DNA from: Candidatus Uhrbacteria bacterium
GTDB taxonomy: Bacteria > Patescibacteriota > Patescibacteriia > UBA9934 > UBA11717
Direction: 5' to 3'
Length of the DNA: 46,955 nt
Assembly: GCA_018701105.1 (NCBI GenBank)
Contig: JABIWD010000004.1
Location: forward strand, 1-46,955
Part shown: positions 1 through 6,678 of the stretch, one piece after another
How the letters are laid out: each line of letters begins with the position of its first letter
Numbering within the stretch: the first letter of the stretch is position 1
The notes under the pieces: model-generated
The model's input: only the letters and a program-made list of their open reading frames with translations
What the model was told of the DNA's origin: nothing
Databases searched by the model: none
Program-made: the position numbers and the translations under genes

Positions 1-975
1 AATGCCCTGATAGTCTCACGAGTCCTCTTTACCTTGTCAGCAGTCTCATACCTAGTAGGTGGTCATGTAGCCCTGTTCTATTTGGCAGCAATAATTGGCG
101 GCATAGGACGGTCGCTAGTAAGTGGTACTGGATCTGCGTTCATGCACGACACTTTGAGGGCGCTCAAGAAGGATCATAAGTTTTCACACATCATGGGTAA
201 GCTCGGCTCTATCGGATATGCCGTACCAATCGTCTTCATCATGTCTGTTCCCTTCCTTACAGACATCAGTTTCAAGCTACCCTTCCTAATAATGATCGTT
301 CTCGACATCATTGGCCTCGCAGCAGCGGTTTCGTTTACATCGCCAAAGAAATCGAATTCCGAGATCAAGGAAATCGGAACACACAACATGCGGAAGGTTC
401 TAAAGCTCGGCGCATCCAAGAATATATATCGATACATACTCTTCGTAGGATTCCTGCTCGGCTCTGTCACCGTATTCTCAGGTTTCAAAGACGTCTATCA
501 GCAATTCGTCGGCGTTCCAGTTATCTACTACGGAATTTTCTGGGGAATATCACGAGGACTCGTTGCACTCGCGCTACCGCTAAACGGCTGGGTTAAAGAG
601 CATCTTTCGTTTCTCCAATTTCTTGGAACGAAACTCATCGTCGCGTTATCCATATTCACCACGCTCGCGCTTACAAAGGACCCAGTTGTAATCGTAGCGA
701 TGTTTATCTTGATTGCCTCACTGAACTGGAGTTTCAACATCACCGAACAACATTACCTGCTGGACATGATGGGCAAGACGTCCTTCAAGGCGACCTTGCT
801 ATCCACGCGATCACTCGCATACGAAATCTTTTTCGCAACAGGATCGTTACTTGTCGGTCTCATGATCGGCGTCGACAACTACTCTGCAGCATTCTTCACT
901 GCCATGATAGTAGTCGCCGCAATCGGAATCCCATTCTACCTAGGACTGGTTGCGTCACATAGGCGTGCACAATAA
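1..975 (+). CDS. MFS transporter, 5' end outside the window
   Basis: This is a polytopic inner-membrane protein with about eight to nine hydrophobic segments in the visible 324 codons, which fits the C-terminal two thirds of a major facilitator superfamily permease. The ORF track starts it at a TTG at 34, but the frame is open back to base 1, so the true start lies upstream and the gene is cut by the window edge. A charged central loop near the SPKKSNSE motif looks like the usual MFS inter-domain loop. The substrate cannot be told. No terminator is visible between its stop and the RNA element that follows. Confidence 0.75.
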   Translation, partial: NALIVSRVLFTLSAVSYLVGGHVALFYLAAIIGGIGRSLVSGTGSAFMHDTLRALKKDHKFSHIMGKLGSIGYAVPIVFIMSVPFLTDISFKLPFLIMIVLDIIGLAAAVSFTSPKKSNSEIKEIGTHNMRKVLKLGASKNIYRYILFVGFLLGSVTVFSGFKDVYQQFVGVPVIYYGIFWGISRGLVALALPLNGWVKEHLSFLQFLGTKLIVALSIFTTLALTKDPVVIVAMFILIASLNWSFNITEQHYLLDMMGKTSFKATLLSTRSLAYEIFFATGSLLVGLMIGVDNYSAAFFTAMIVVAAIGIPFYLGLVASHRRAQ

Positions 976-995
976 TCACCTATCCCCAACGACCC

Positions 996-1024
996 TTGAC
1001 ATCGACCCTGAGAGCTGTTGTAAT
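996..1024 (+). promoter_or_regulatory. Promoter of RNA element copy 1
   Basis: A consensus -35 TTGACA (996-1001) and a -10 TGTAAT (1019-1024) are separated by exactly 17 bases. Transcription should start near 1031 and read into the structured leader. Confidence 0.75.
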
Positions 1025-1030
1025 AGAAGC

Positions 1031-1120
1031 AGCCTTGTGAGGTTTAAGACCTCCAAATTCAGGGTGGCGACAAATTACCTCCCCATTATTCGTCTCATTG
1101 AGATGAACGGGGAGGTTTTT
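1031..1120 (+). ncRNA. Leader small RNA of element copy 1, ending in a terminator-like hairpin
   Basis: Predicted transcript from about 1031. It contains a 5' hairpin (GAGGT/ACCTC, 1039-1053), a probably single-stranded window in which CCAAAT and GACAA flank the 10-mer TCAGGGTGGC (1059-1068), and then a long hairpin (1077-1116, inner stem TTCGTCTC/GAGATGAA) followed by a short T run, typical of an intrinsic terminator. The 10-mer is the exact reverse complement of 1165-1174 in the tRNA-like domain downstream. It could be a terminated ~90-nt small RNA or the leader of a longer read-through RNA. No Rfam family is recognised. Confidence 0.6.
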
Positions 1121-1124
1121 GTAT

Positions 1125-1206
1125 CTCATGGGCCCGTGGAGGTAATGGTAACCTTGCATGGTTTGCCACCCTGAGTCGCGGATTCGATTCCCGCCGGGTC
1201 CATGAG
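1125..1206 (+). ncRNA. tRNA-like domain of element copy 1
   Basis: Bases 1130-1202 fold with tRNA geometry: 7-bp acceptor GGGCCCG/CGGGTCC, D arm with GG loop, 5-bp anticodon arm with one T-C mismatch, 4-nt variable loop, and T arm with TTCGATT loop but an A-C closing mismatch. The formal anticodon is TGC, yet position 37 is C rather than a purine and no CCA is encoded. The acceptor is prolonged by CTCAT/ATGAG into a 12-bp helix. It is therefore probably not an ordinary tRNA-Ala but a tRNA-derived structural domain; a degenerate tRNA cannot be excluded. Confidence 0.6.
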
Positions 1207-1218
1207 GGTTTAACCTAT

Positions 1219-1243
1219 AAAAAAGCCGTAGCAAGTGCTACGA
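1219..1243 (-). terminator. Terminator of the small membrane protein gene
   Basis: On the minus strand CGTAGCA/TGCTACG form a short-loop hairpin followed by GCTTTTTT. It overlaps the stop codon of the gene at 1238. Confidence 0.8.
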
Positions 1244-1582
1244 CGATGTGCGGAAACGACCGAGAATGCCGGAACCAAACGACAAGAGTCCGAGCCAGAA
1301 CCATGCGACCACGATCACGAGCGCGCCCACTGGCATCACGTCGTACTGAACGAGATGAACGAGCACGATGAAGAAAGACAATGGCGCGGTGTAATAGCCC
1401 GTGCCAAAGATCGACGCCATCACCCAGACCAAGATCACTTTTCCGAATCCCGTCTCGCTCAATTGCATCGAAGTCTCACGGTCGCCGATCAAGAGTCCGG
1501 CCGCCATGAGCCCCGTTGCCCACATGATCCCGAACGTATACAGAAACTGCCACCACTCAACCGAAGAAGAATCGTAAAACAT
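1238..1582 (-). CDS. Small polytopic membrane protein, unknown function
   Basis: A 114-residue protein with about four hydrophobic helices and no recognised family. The ORF track starts 8 codons earlier, but an AAAGGGGGAG Shine-Dalgarno sits just before the ATG at 1582 (MFYDSS), so that start is preferred. It has its own promoter and terminator and lies between two copies of the tRNA-like RNA element, transcribed against them. Aromatic residues (VEWWQF near the N terminus, AWFWLG near the C terminus) mark the membrane interfaces. A small integral membrane accessory protein is the most that can be said. Confidence 0.7.
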   Translation of the reverse strand: MFYDSSSVEWWQFLYTFGIMWATGLMAAGLLIGDRETSMQLSETGFGKVILVWVMASIFGTGYYTAPLSFFIVLVHLVQYDVMPVGALVIVVAWFWLGLLSFGSGILGRFRTSS

Positions 1583-1601
1583 GACTCCCCCTTTCAACGC
1601 A

Positions 1602-1630
1602 AACATAACAATACATCGCTATAAAGTCAA
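1602..1630 (-). promoter_or_regulatory. Promoter of the small membrane protein gene
   Basis: Minus-strand -35 TTGACT (1625-1630) and -10 TATGTT (1602-1607) with a 17-base spacer. It starts at the boundary of repeat copy 2 and fires away from that copy's promoter. Confidence 0.65.
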
Positions 1631-1647
1631 CCTATCCCCAACGACCC

Positions 1648-1676
1648 TTGACACCAACCTCGCGAGCTGTTGTAAT
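1648..1676 (+). promoter_or_regulatory. Promoter of RNA element copy 2
   Basis: -35 TTGACA (1648-1653), 17-base spacer, -10 TGTAAT (1671-1676). The -35, the -10 and the 3' part of the spacer (GAGCTGT) are identical to copy 1. Confidence 0.75.
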
Positions 1677-1682
1677 AGAAGC

Positions 1683-1763
1683 ACGCAGGTGAGGAATTAC
1701 TTCCAAATCCTTGTTGACGACAATACACCTCCCCAATTTGTTGGGTGAGGTGTATTTGTTTTG
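1683..1763 (+). ncRNA. Leader small RNA of element copy 2, ending in a terminator-like hairpin
   Basis: This has a 5' hairpin (GAGG/CTTC), then CCAAAT, the 10-mer CCTTGTTGAC (1709-1718) and GACAA, then a strong hairpin (ATACACCTC/GAGGTGTAT with inner CCCAA/TTGGG) followed by TTTGTTTT. The 10-mer is the exact reverse complement of 1817-1826 in the tRNA-like domain. The lamin-tail gene starts only 49 bases after the element, so this copy could also act as an attenuated leader for that gene. Confidence 0.6.
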
Positions 1764-1767
1764 AAAC

Positions 1768-1862
1768 CCCAGTGGACCCTGGGCCCGTGGTGGTAATTGG
1801 TAACCTCACTTGCATCGTCAACAAGGGTCGCGAGTTCGAATCTCGTCGGGTCCACCACTGGG
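1768..1862 (+). ncRNA. tRNA-like domain of element copy 2
   Basis: Bases 1781-1857 fold as a near-complete tRNA: 7-bp acceptor GGGCCCG/CGGGTCC, D arm with one T-T mismatch, anticodon arm CTTGC/ACAAG with one mismatch, 4-nt variable loop, intact T arm (GCGAG, loop TTCGAAT, CTCGT), discriminator A and encoded CCA. The formal anticodon is CGT, with C instead of a purine at position 37. An outer helix CCCAGTGG/CCACTGGG encloses the acceptor stem. It may be charged as tRNA-Thr, but the duplicated leader context argues for a tRNA-like regulatory domain. Confidence 0.6.
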
Positions 1863-1910
1863 TCATACTTGTCCGTGCCCCACCGGATAATCGATTTTAT
1901 TCATAATCAT

Positions 1911-3437
1911 ATGCCTATGCGCACATCGATTATTCCGATTTTATTCAGTCTGTTTCTTATCCCTGGGCTCGCCTCTGCAGCTTCAGTTGATACGGACAGT
2001 TTCACCGTCGACGTCACCGAGACGAACGGTAAGCTCGAGTTTTCTGTTGAACTTCGAGATGTTGAGCCCGAGCCGACGGTGGAGATTAGCGTCGAGCCAC
2101 CTTCAACAGAAGATATCGAATCAGTCATTGGACCCGAGCTACATTCCGGATCCCCTGGTGACATCTTGATCAACGAGTTTGTCTCTGATCCCGTAACTGG
2201 AGATGAAGAATGGATAGAGCTGTATAACACGACTTCGCAGTCCATAACTCTAACGGAGTGGTACTTAATAGATGGCTCGGACAAGAAAACTATGCTCGAG
2301 GGAACGCTGGAGCCCCGTTCATATATGGTGATCCATTCACCAAAAGGCGTTCTAAATAACGGAGGAGATGTGATCGAACTCTATGATGCATTCTCGGCAC
2401 AGATCGACGAGGTCGCTTACGGTTCATGGGACAATGCCACAGCTCCAAAGGCATCTGATCCGGAATCTGTTGGACGAGATCCTGATCAGGAGGAGATGTT
2501 CGTGATCATGACGCCTACTCCGGGCGCAGTGAACGTAACTACAGAGACTGTTGAGGCTGCTACGAGTGATACTTCAGTCGAGACAGATGACGATACCAGC
2601 AATACTGAAACCGACACTACAGATGAACAAGTTAGCGACCATGATTCAACAACGGGCGACTCAACAACGTGCACTCCAGCGGAAGAAGACGCTGGTGATG
2701 CTTCGGACGTTGCAGGCCCACAGTTTGTTGAGCTCGCGAATATCCGCGGACTCGCACTTGAGACCGAGCTCGCGACAGAAGGAATCGTTTCCGCAGTACC
2801 AGGAGTACTCGGAAAGCAAGTATTTTACCTTGCAGGATCTGGAATCCAGGTTTACCTGCACAGCTCCGAGTTCCCGCAGCTTGAACGTGGAACACGTGTG
2901 CATGTAGAAGGCGAACTACGGGAGTCTTCGGGCGAGTCGCGCATAAAATTGGACGATGCATCAGACATTCAGATTCTGAGCATGGAAGATGCGCCCACTC
3001 CACACGACATCACAACTGCCGAGATCGGCGAGGCTACGGAAGGATGGCTCGTACGACTAACAGGAATGGTTTCGGAGCGCTCATCTGGCGACTTTTACTT
3101 GGAGGACAGCAACGGAGAAGCTCGCGTGTTTATTAAAGACTCAACGGGCATCGCAAATACAACCGAGGTCGGTGATGAGATCACCGTAACTGGAATCGTA
3201 AGCGAAACTCGATCCGGATATAGGATCCTGCCACGTGATCAAGAGGATCTATTGCCACGAGTTGCTACAGAGGATAGCTCAGACCTACTCGCAATGGGAT
3301 CAACAAGCTCAAACTCACCGAGCGCACTCGGAGGATGGGTGCTTGCATCAGCCGCAGTGCTTGGACTCACGACAGCGGGACTTGTATCTGCAAAAAAGAG
3401 AGGTGCGAAATGGAATAAGTCACCACAAACTGCTTAA
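1911..3437 (+). CDS. Exported lamin-tail-domain and OB-fold surface protein
   Basis: A 508-residue secreted, membrane-anchored protein. The start at 1911 gives a clear signal peptide (residues 1-24, ending ASA); the ORF track start lies inside the tRNA-like element and is rejected. A lamin tail domain (about 82-205, with DILINEF, EEWIEL and GGDVIELYD motifs) is followed by a Thr/Asp-rich linker (206-265), two OB-fold-like repeats (about 272-365 and 370-460) and a C-terminal membrane helix (about 478-500) with a KKR tail. In other bacteria lamin-tail plus OB modules occur in surface nucleases, but no nuclease domain is visible here. It may be the adaptor part of a surface nucleic-acid-handling system. 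The next gene starts one base after its stop. Confidence 0.7.
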   Translation: MPMRTSIIPILFSLFLIPGLASAASVDTDSFTVDVTETNGKLEFSVELRDVEPEPTVEISVEPPSTEDIESVIGPELHSGSPGDILINEFVSDPVTGDEEWIELYNTTSQSITLTEWYLIDGSDKKTMLEGTLEPRSYMVIHSPKGVLNNGGDVIELYDAFSAQIDEVAYGSWDNATAPKASDPESVGRDPDQEEMFVIMTPTPGAVNVTTETVEAATSDTSVETDDDTSNTETDTTDEQVSDHDSTTGDSTTCTPAEEDAGDASDVAGPQFVELANIRGLALETELATEGIVSAVPGVLGKQVFYLAGSGIQVYLHSSEFPQLERGTRVHVEGELRESSGESRIKLDDASDIQILSMEDAPTPHDITTAEIGEATEGWLVRLTGMVSERSSGDFYLEDSNGEARVFIKDSTGIANTTEVGDEITVTGIVSETRSGYRILPRDQEDLLPRVATEDSSDLLAMGSTSSNSPSALGGWVLASAAVLGLTTAGLVSAKKRGAKWNKSPQTA

Positions 3438-3438
3438 T

Positions 3439-3657
3439 ATGAAAAAAGAAGACACAAAGCCTCCGTACAAGAGCGTCGACGAGGTCAAAGCCGACTTTGA
3501 TGCAAAGGTTACGGAGATGAATATTGAACAAGGAACATCACAGCTACTACTTGCCTTCATGCTAGAGGAAAATCGCCAGGCATGGATTCGTGGAAAAGAA
3601 TTCGGCTGGAAAAAAGCCTGGACCTGGAAGCGTAAGGGCGAGGCTCAGACGGCGTAA
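3439..3657 (+). CDS. Small conserved-looking soluble protein, unknown
   Basis: A 72-residue protein starting at the ATG one base after the stop of the lamin-tail protein, so translation is probably coupled. The ORF track runs it from 3235, which overlaps the upstream gene in another frame. It is charged and helical, with a Trp-rich basic C terminus (RGKEFGWKKAWTWKRK). No signal peptide or known domain is seen. The operon position suggests a role tied to the surface protein, but this is only inferred from neighbourhood. Confidence 0.6.
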   Translation: MKKEDTKPPYKSVDEVKADFDAKVTEMNIEQGTSQLLLAFMLEENRQAWIRGKEFGWKKAWTWKRKGEAQTA

Positions 3658-3660
3658 CAA

Positions 3661-3691
3661 AAAACCTCGGGGACGCCCGAGGTTTTTTTAA
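3661..3691. terminator. Bidirectional terminator
   Basis: AACCTCGGG/CCCGAGGTT hairpin flanked by an A run on the left and a T run on the right, placed between convergent genes, so it can stop transcription from both sides. Confidence 0.85.
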
Positions 3692-3693
3692 TT

Positions 3694-5322
3694 CTAGAAC
3701 TGATCGTGGATTATCTTTGCCTGCCAACGAGACAAGTTCCACGCTTGCCACTCGTCGTTGTACTCGTAGTTCTTTATCCAGTTTGAATAAAATTGACTTT
3801 GAGCGTCGAGTGAGCGTGAAGCTGTACTAGATCGTGTTTGCAATTGACGGTTCGTAGCCTGCCACACTTTGTACACATCGGTGTTATAGACCTCAGGATC
3901 GCTATTATCTGGCCGCACCAGTTGATGTGCTTCTAACTCGTCTACCACCAACAAATATTCATCTACCCTCTGGTGGTTTGCTGAAATGTGGTCTTGGAAC
4001 TCGTCAGAGTTTACATGGTCCACAATGACTGAAGCTGCATCATCAGAAAGTCTGAACAAGAAGTGGTAATCAATCCCTGACCCTGTGTCCCCTCTGTCAA
4101 TGTTGTGCCGCGCAATAAACGCATCTGGATTCAAGAAGTTCAACCCGATTAGGGCAATAGCAAACGTGAAGACAATACTGTGAAGAATCGTGTTGTCCTT
4201 CAGCTTCGCGATCAACGCGGCGAACAAGATTACGAGAATGATCGCCACTACAACTAATCCGTAATGCGCGAACAAACGGTCATGCGTGAATCCAAACGCC
4301 TCCTCGTACAATCCGAGTCGCGTCCATGATGACCAGAGTACTCCCAAGGTCAAAACGAGCAATGAACCATTCAATACTTTGTTTAGAGCTTCGTGTTTAT
4401 CCGAACGTATCATCCTTACAGCCCATGTGATAGCGATCACGATCAACGCCACAACAATCAACTGAGCGAAGCCTTCACGTGCATACGTTGCATAAGTAAG
4501 ACCAAGCGACTCAAGACTTGCCTTGCCTCCAAACAAGTACACCGCCTGGATCAACAGGAATCCTACGAATACTAGGTTTGTTGTCCCAAGAACTATTGCA
4601 GTCTCAATACCAAGTTCTTTCTTTGGCTTAGCCTCTCCGATCTCACGTATCTTGGCACGCTTCCAGAATGCTGGCGCGAACATGAACAAGAATCCAAATG
4701 AGATAACAGCTATCATCAACAAGTCATCCAACAATTCCATTATGTCCTCCACGTGAAGAAGGCGCGTAAGTAGCTCGCGGGCCACTTCATCTGCAGCCGC
4801 AAACAAAGCGATGAAGATAGTCGCTACTATCAACGCAAGAATCGATCCTCGTGCTACGCGGGAAGACACTCCACTTCTCCTTTTGAGCTGCCTTAGTATT
4901 GGTACGCGTTCAAATACACTAGCAATTCCATCAATCAAAGGAAATAGTACAAAATCCCAGATCTTAAACTTCTTTATCGGCGCACCATATAAACTCACCA
5001 TCAACATGATGAACAGATACGTCATCGCGAATGCATTAAGGCCAAGAAGGAACTCTCCGTCACGAATCGCAAAGAAAAGTGACATGATTAGTATCGTTCC
5101 TGAAATCGCTGCCTCGTACCAACTAAGATGACGATGTGTGAATCGATCAAAAACAACGATCACACCAAACACCATTGCCGCAAACAACGGTACTACGACA
5201 CCCCACTGATGTCCGAAGAAAAATATATCCCACACTATTCCGAGTGCCAAAGACGTAAGCGCCAAAACGGACGGCTTAATCAGCTTTGAAACGGTTAACG
5301 GACTTGTATCCATCATGTTCAT
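3694..5322 (-). CDS. DUF4173-like polytopic membrane protein
   Basis: A 542-residue protein with about eleven to twelve hydrophobic helices and a soluble C-terminal ~150 residues. The pattern (an FAIRDGEFLLGLNAF region, YGAPIKK loop and long helical core) resembles the DUF4153/DUF4173 membrane family, whose function is unknown. It lies 25 bases downstream of proS on the same strand. A TTGGTA...TAAATA pair (16-base spacer) ends about 6 bases before the ATG and could make it a separate, leaderless transcript. No Shine-Dalgarno is visible. The C-terminal soluble part is rich in Trp, Tyr, Gln and Asn and could face outward. Confidence 0.65.
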   Translation of the reverse strand: MNMMDTSPLTVSKLIKPSVLALTSLALGIVWDIFFFGHQWGVVVPLFAAMVFGVIVVFDRFTHRHLSWYEAAISGTILIMSLFFAIRDGEFLLGLNAFAMTYLFIMLMVSLYGAPIKKFKIWDFVLFPLIDGIASVFERVPILRQLKRRSGVSSRVARGSILALIVATIFIALFAAADEVARELLTRLLHVEDIMELLDDLLMIAVISFGFLFMFAPAFWKRAKIREIGEAKPKKELGIETAIVLGTTNLVFVGFLLIQAVYLFGGKASLESLGLTYATYAREGFAQLIVVALIVIAITWAVRMIRSDKHEALNKVLNGSLLVLTLGVLWSSWTRLGLYEEAFGFTHDRLFAHYGLVVVAIILVILFAALIAKLKDNTILHSIVFTFAIALIGLNFLNPDAFIARHNIDRGDTGSGIDYHFLFRLSDDAASVIVDHVNSDEFQDHISANHQRVDEYLLVVDELEAHQLVRPDNSDPEVYNTDVYKVWQATNRQLQTRSSTASRSLDAQSQFYSNWIKNYEYNDEWQAWNLSRWQAKIIHDQF

Positions 5323-5347
5323 AGAAGTTATTTAATATTGAGCGGGT

Positions 5348-6586
5348 TTATACCAATTTTTTTAGTAAATCGTCAACGGAGAGCTCCTCGATCTCGCCAG
5401 TAGCTCTTGGTCTAAGCTCGACCACGCCATCAGCAGCTCCACGACCAACTGTCACGCGATATGGCATGCCCAAAAGGTCCGCATCCTTGAATTTCTCCCC
5501 TGGCCCCTTATCACGATCGTCCATCAGCACCTCGATCCCAGCCTCTTCGAGCTTGCCGTAGATCTCGACTGCAAGTTTCTGCTGCACCTCGTCAGCCCAC
5601 TTCACAGGAACGATATGCACCTTGAATGGCGCGACAGATTCTGGCCACTTGATTCCGTTCTCGTCGTGATGAACCTCTACGATCGATCCCATGACACGCG
5701 ACGGACCGATTCCGTAACATCCCATTATGATCTCTGTCATCTTTCCGTCCTTACCCTGCAGCTTGAAATTGAATGCAGTAGTAAACTTGGTCTTCAAAGG
5801 GAAAATATTTCCAACTTCGATAGCCTTGTCGACCGAAATCTTGCCATCCTTACAATTTGGACACGCATCACCTTCCTTCACCTCCGCAATCTCCTTGTTC
5901 TGCGCGAATCCACAACTACAGTGGAACACGAGGTCCTCGCCGGACTCTGTGAACACCTGGTACTCGTGCGAATACTTCGAGAAAATGCCGCCGTCGGCTT
6001 CTACGAGCTTGGCGTCGAGTCCACATCGTTGGAAAATCTTTGAATAGGCTTCCTTGCTGCGATCGTAATACGCATCAAAGTCCTCCTCGGTTAGATGGAA
6101 GCTGTACAGGTCTTTCATCGAGAACTCGCGCCCTCTCAACAGCCCCGACTTTGCACGCGGCTCGTTTCTAAACTTATCTTGGATCTGGTAAACAGCGACT
6201 GGGAAATCTTTGTACGAAGTAACGAGCTGTTTTACGAGAGGAGTTACGATTTCTTCACCAGTTGAGCTTAGCGCAAGCTCCTTGTCCCCTGCTCCCGTGA
6301 GCTTAAACAAAATATCATCCATTGCTTCCCATCGATCCGTCTTAATATAGTTTTCTTTCGGATGAAGCGCCGGCATCAAAATCTCTTGTCCGTCGATCGC
6401 GTTCATCTCCTCACGCACAATCTGCTGCACGTTCTTCAATACACGCAATCCGAGCGGCAGGTATGTGTAAACACCTGACATCAACTGATTTATGAAACCG
6501 CCTTGTACCAACAACCGAGCATTAGCTGAATCGGCGTCATGTGGCACACTCTTATTAGTCTTTCCGAATAGTTTTGAGTAGTACAT
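5348..6586 (-). CDS. proS: Prolyl-tRNA synthetase, short form without INS domain
   Basis: Charges tRNA-Pro with proline in the cytoplasm. The 412-residue protein begins MYYSKLFG; the ORF track adds 18 residues upstream that do not look like ProRS. Class II motifs are clear: motif 2 around FRNEPRAKSGLLRGREF (about 139-155) and motif 3 around GIGPSR (292-297), followed by a C-terminal anticodon-binding domain. The large editing insertion of typical bacterial ProRS between motifs 2 and 3 is absent. In its place is a short segment with four cysteines (HCSCGF at 222-227 and CPNC at 242-245) that looks like a small zinc site. No Shine-Dalgarno is visible. Confidence 0.93.
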   Translation of the reverse strand: MYYSKLFGKTNKSVPHDADSANARLLVQGGFINQLMSGVYTYLPLGLRVLKNVQQIVREEMNAIDGQEILMPALHPKENYIKTDRWEAMDDILFKLTGAGDKELALSSTGEEIVTPLVKQLVTSYKDFPVAVYQIQDKFRNEPRAKSGLLRGREFSMKDLYSFHLTEEDFDAYYDRSKEAYSKIFQRCGLDAKLVEADGGIFSKYSHEYQVFTESGEDLVFHCSCGFAQNKEIAEVKEGDACPNCKDGKISVDKAIEVGNIFPLKTKFTTAFNFKLQGKDGKMTEIIMGCYGIGPSRVMGSIVEVHHDENGIKWPESVAPFKVHIVPVKWADEVQQKLAVEIYGKLEEAGIEVLMDDRDKGPGEKFKDADLLGMPYRVTVGRGAADGVVELRPRATGEIEELSVDDLLKKLV

Positions 6587-6631
6587 ATTGTGCTCATGGT
6601 AGCCAAAAAGCGCTATAAAGTCTAGATATAA

Positions 6632-6663
6632 ACAAAACACTCGAGCCTGGGCTCGAGTGTTTC
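6632..6663 (-). terminator. Terminator of the YceI gene
   Basis: A perfect AACACTCGAGCC/GGCTCGAGTGTT-type hairpin, followed on the minus strand by TTGTTT. It separates the YceI lipoprotein gene from proS. Confidence 0.8.
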
Positions 6664-6678
6664 TCGTTCTAAACGACT

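Larger units (their letters stand above)
978..1206 (+). repeat. Direct repeat copy 1: promoter, leader and tRNA-like element
   Basis: First of two ~230-bp direct repeats, offset by 652 bp for most of their length (compare 1630-1862). Conserved blocks are the ACCTATCCCCAACGACC start, a TTGACA/TGTAAT promoter, CCAAAT and GACAA around a variable 10-mer, ACCTCCCC opening a terminator-like hairpin, and a tRNA-like domain starting GGGCCCGTGG. The two copies flank the small membrane gene at 1238-1582, which points the other way. Outside the conserved blocks the copies have diverged, but paired segments changed together. Confidence 0.8.
1630..1862 (+). repeat. Direct repeat copy 2: promoter, leader and tRNA-like element
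   Basis: Second copy of the element at 978-1206, with the same order of parts and spacing. The 10-nt variable segment, the outer acceptor extension and the terminator stem all differ from copy 1, while their pairing partners carry compensating changes. Confidence 0.8.

Noticed and set aside
1059-1072. AGGGTGGC in leader copy 1 resembles the T-box motif of tRNA-sensing riboswitches
   Set aside because: Copy 2 has an unrelated sequence (CCTTGTTGAC) at the same place, and its identity is explained by pairing with the tRNA-like arm; no stem I or specifier loop is seen.
1130-1857. Calling the two tRNA-like domains ordinary tRNA-Ala(TGC) and tRNA-Thr(CGT)
   Set aside because: C at position 37, stem mismatches, absence of CCA in copy 1, and the extended outer helices and leader complementarity make standard tRNAs unlikely, though they cannot be excluded.
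1797-1910. N-terminal extension of the lamin-tail protein in the ORF track
   Set aside because: It starts inside the tRNA-like element; the ATG at 1911 gives a perfect signal peptide.
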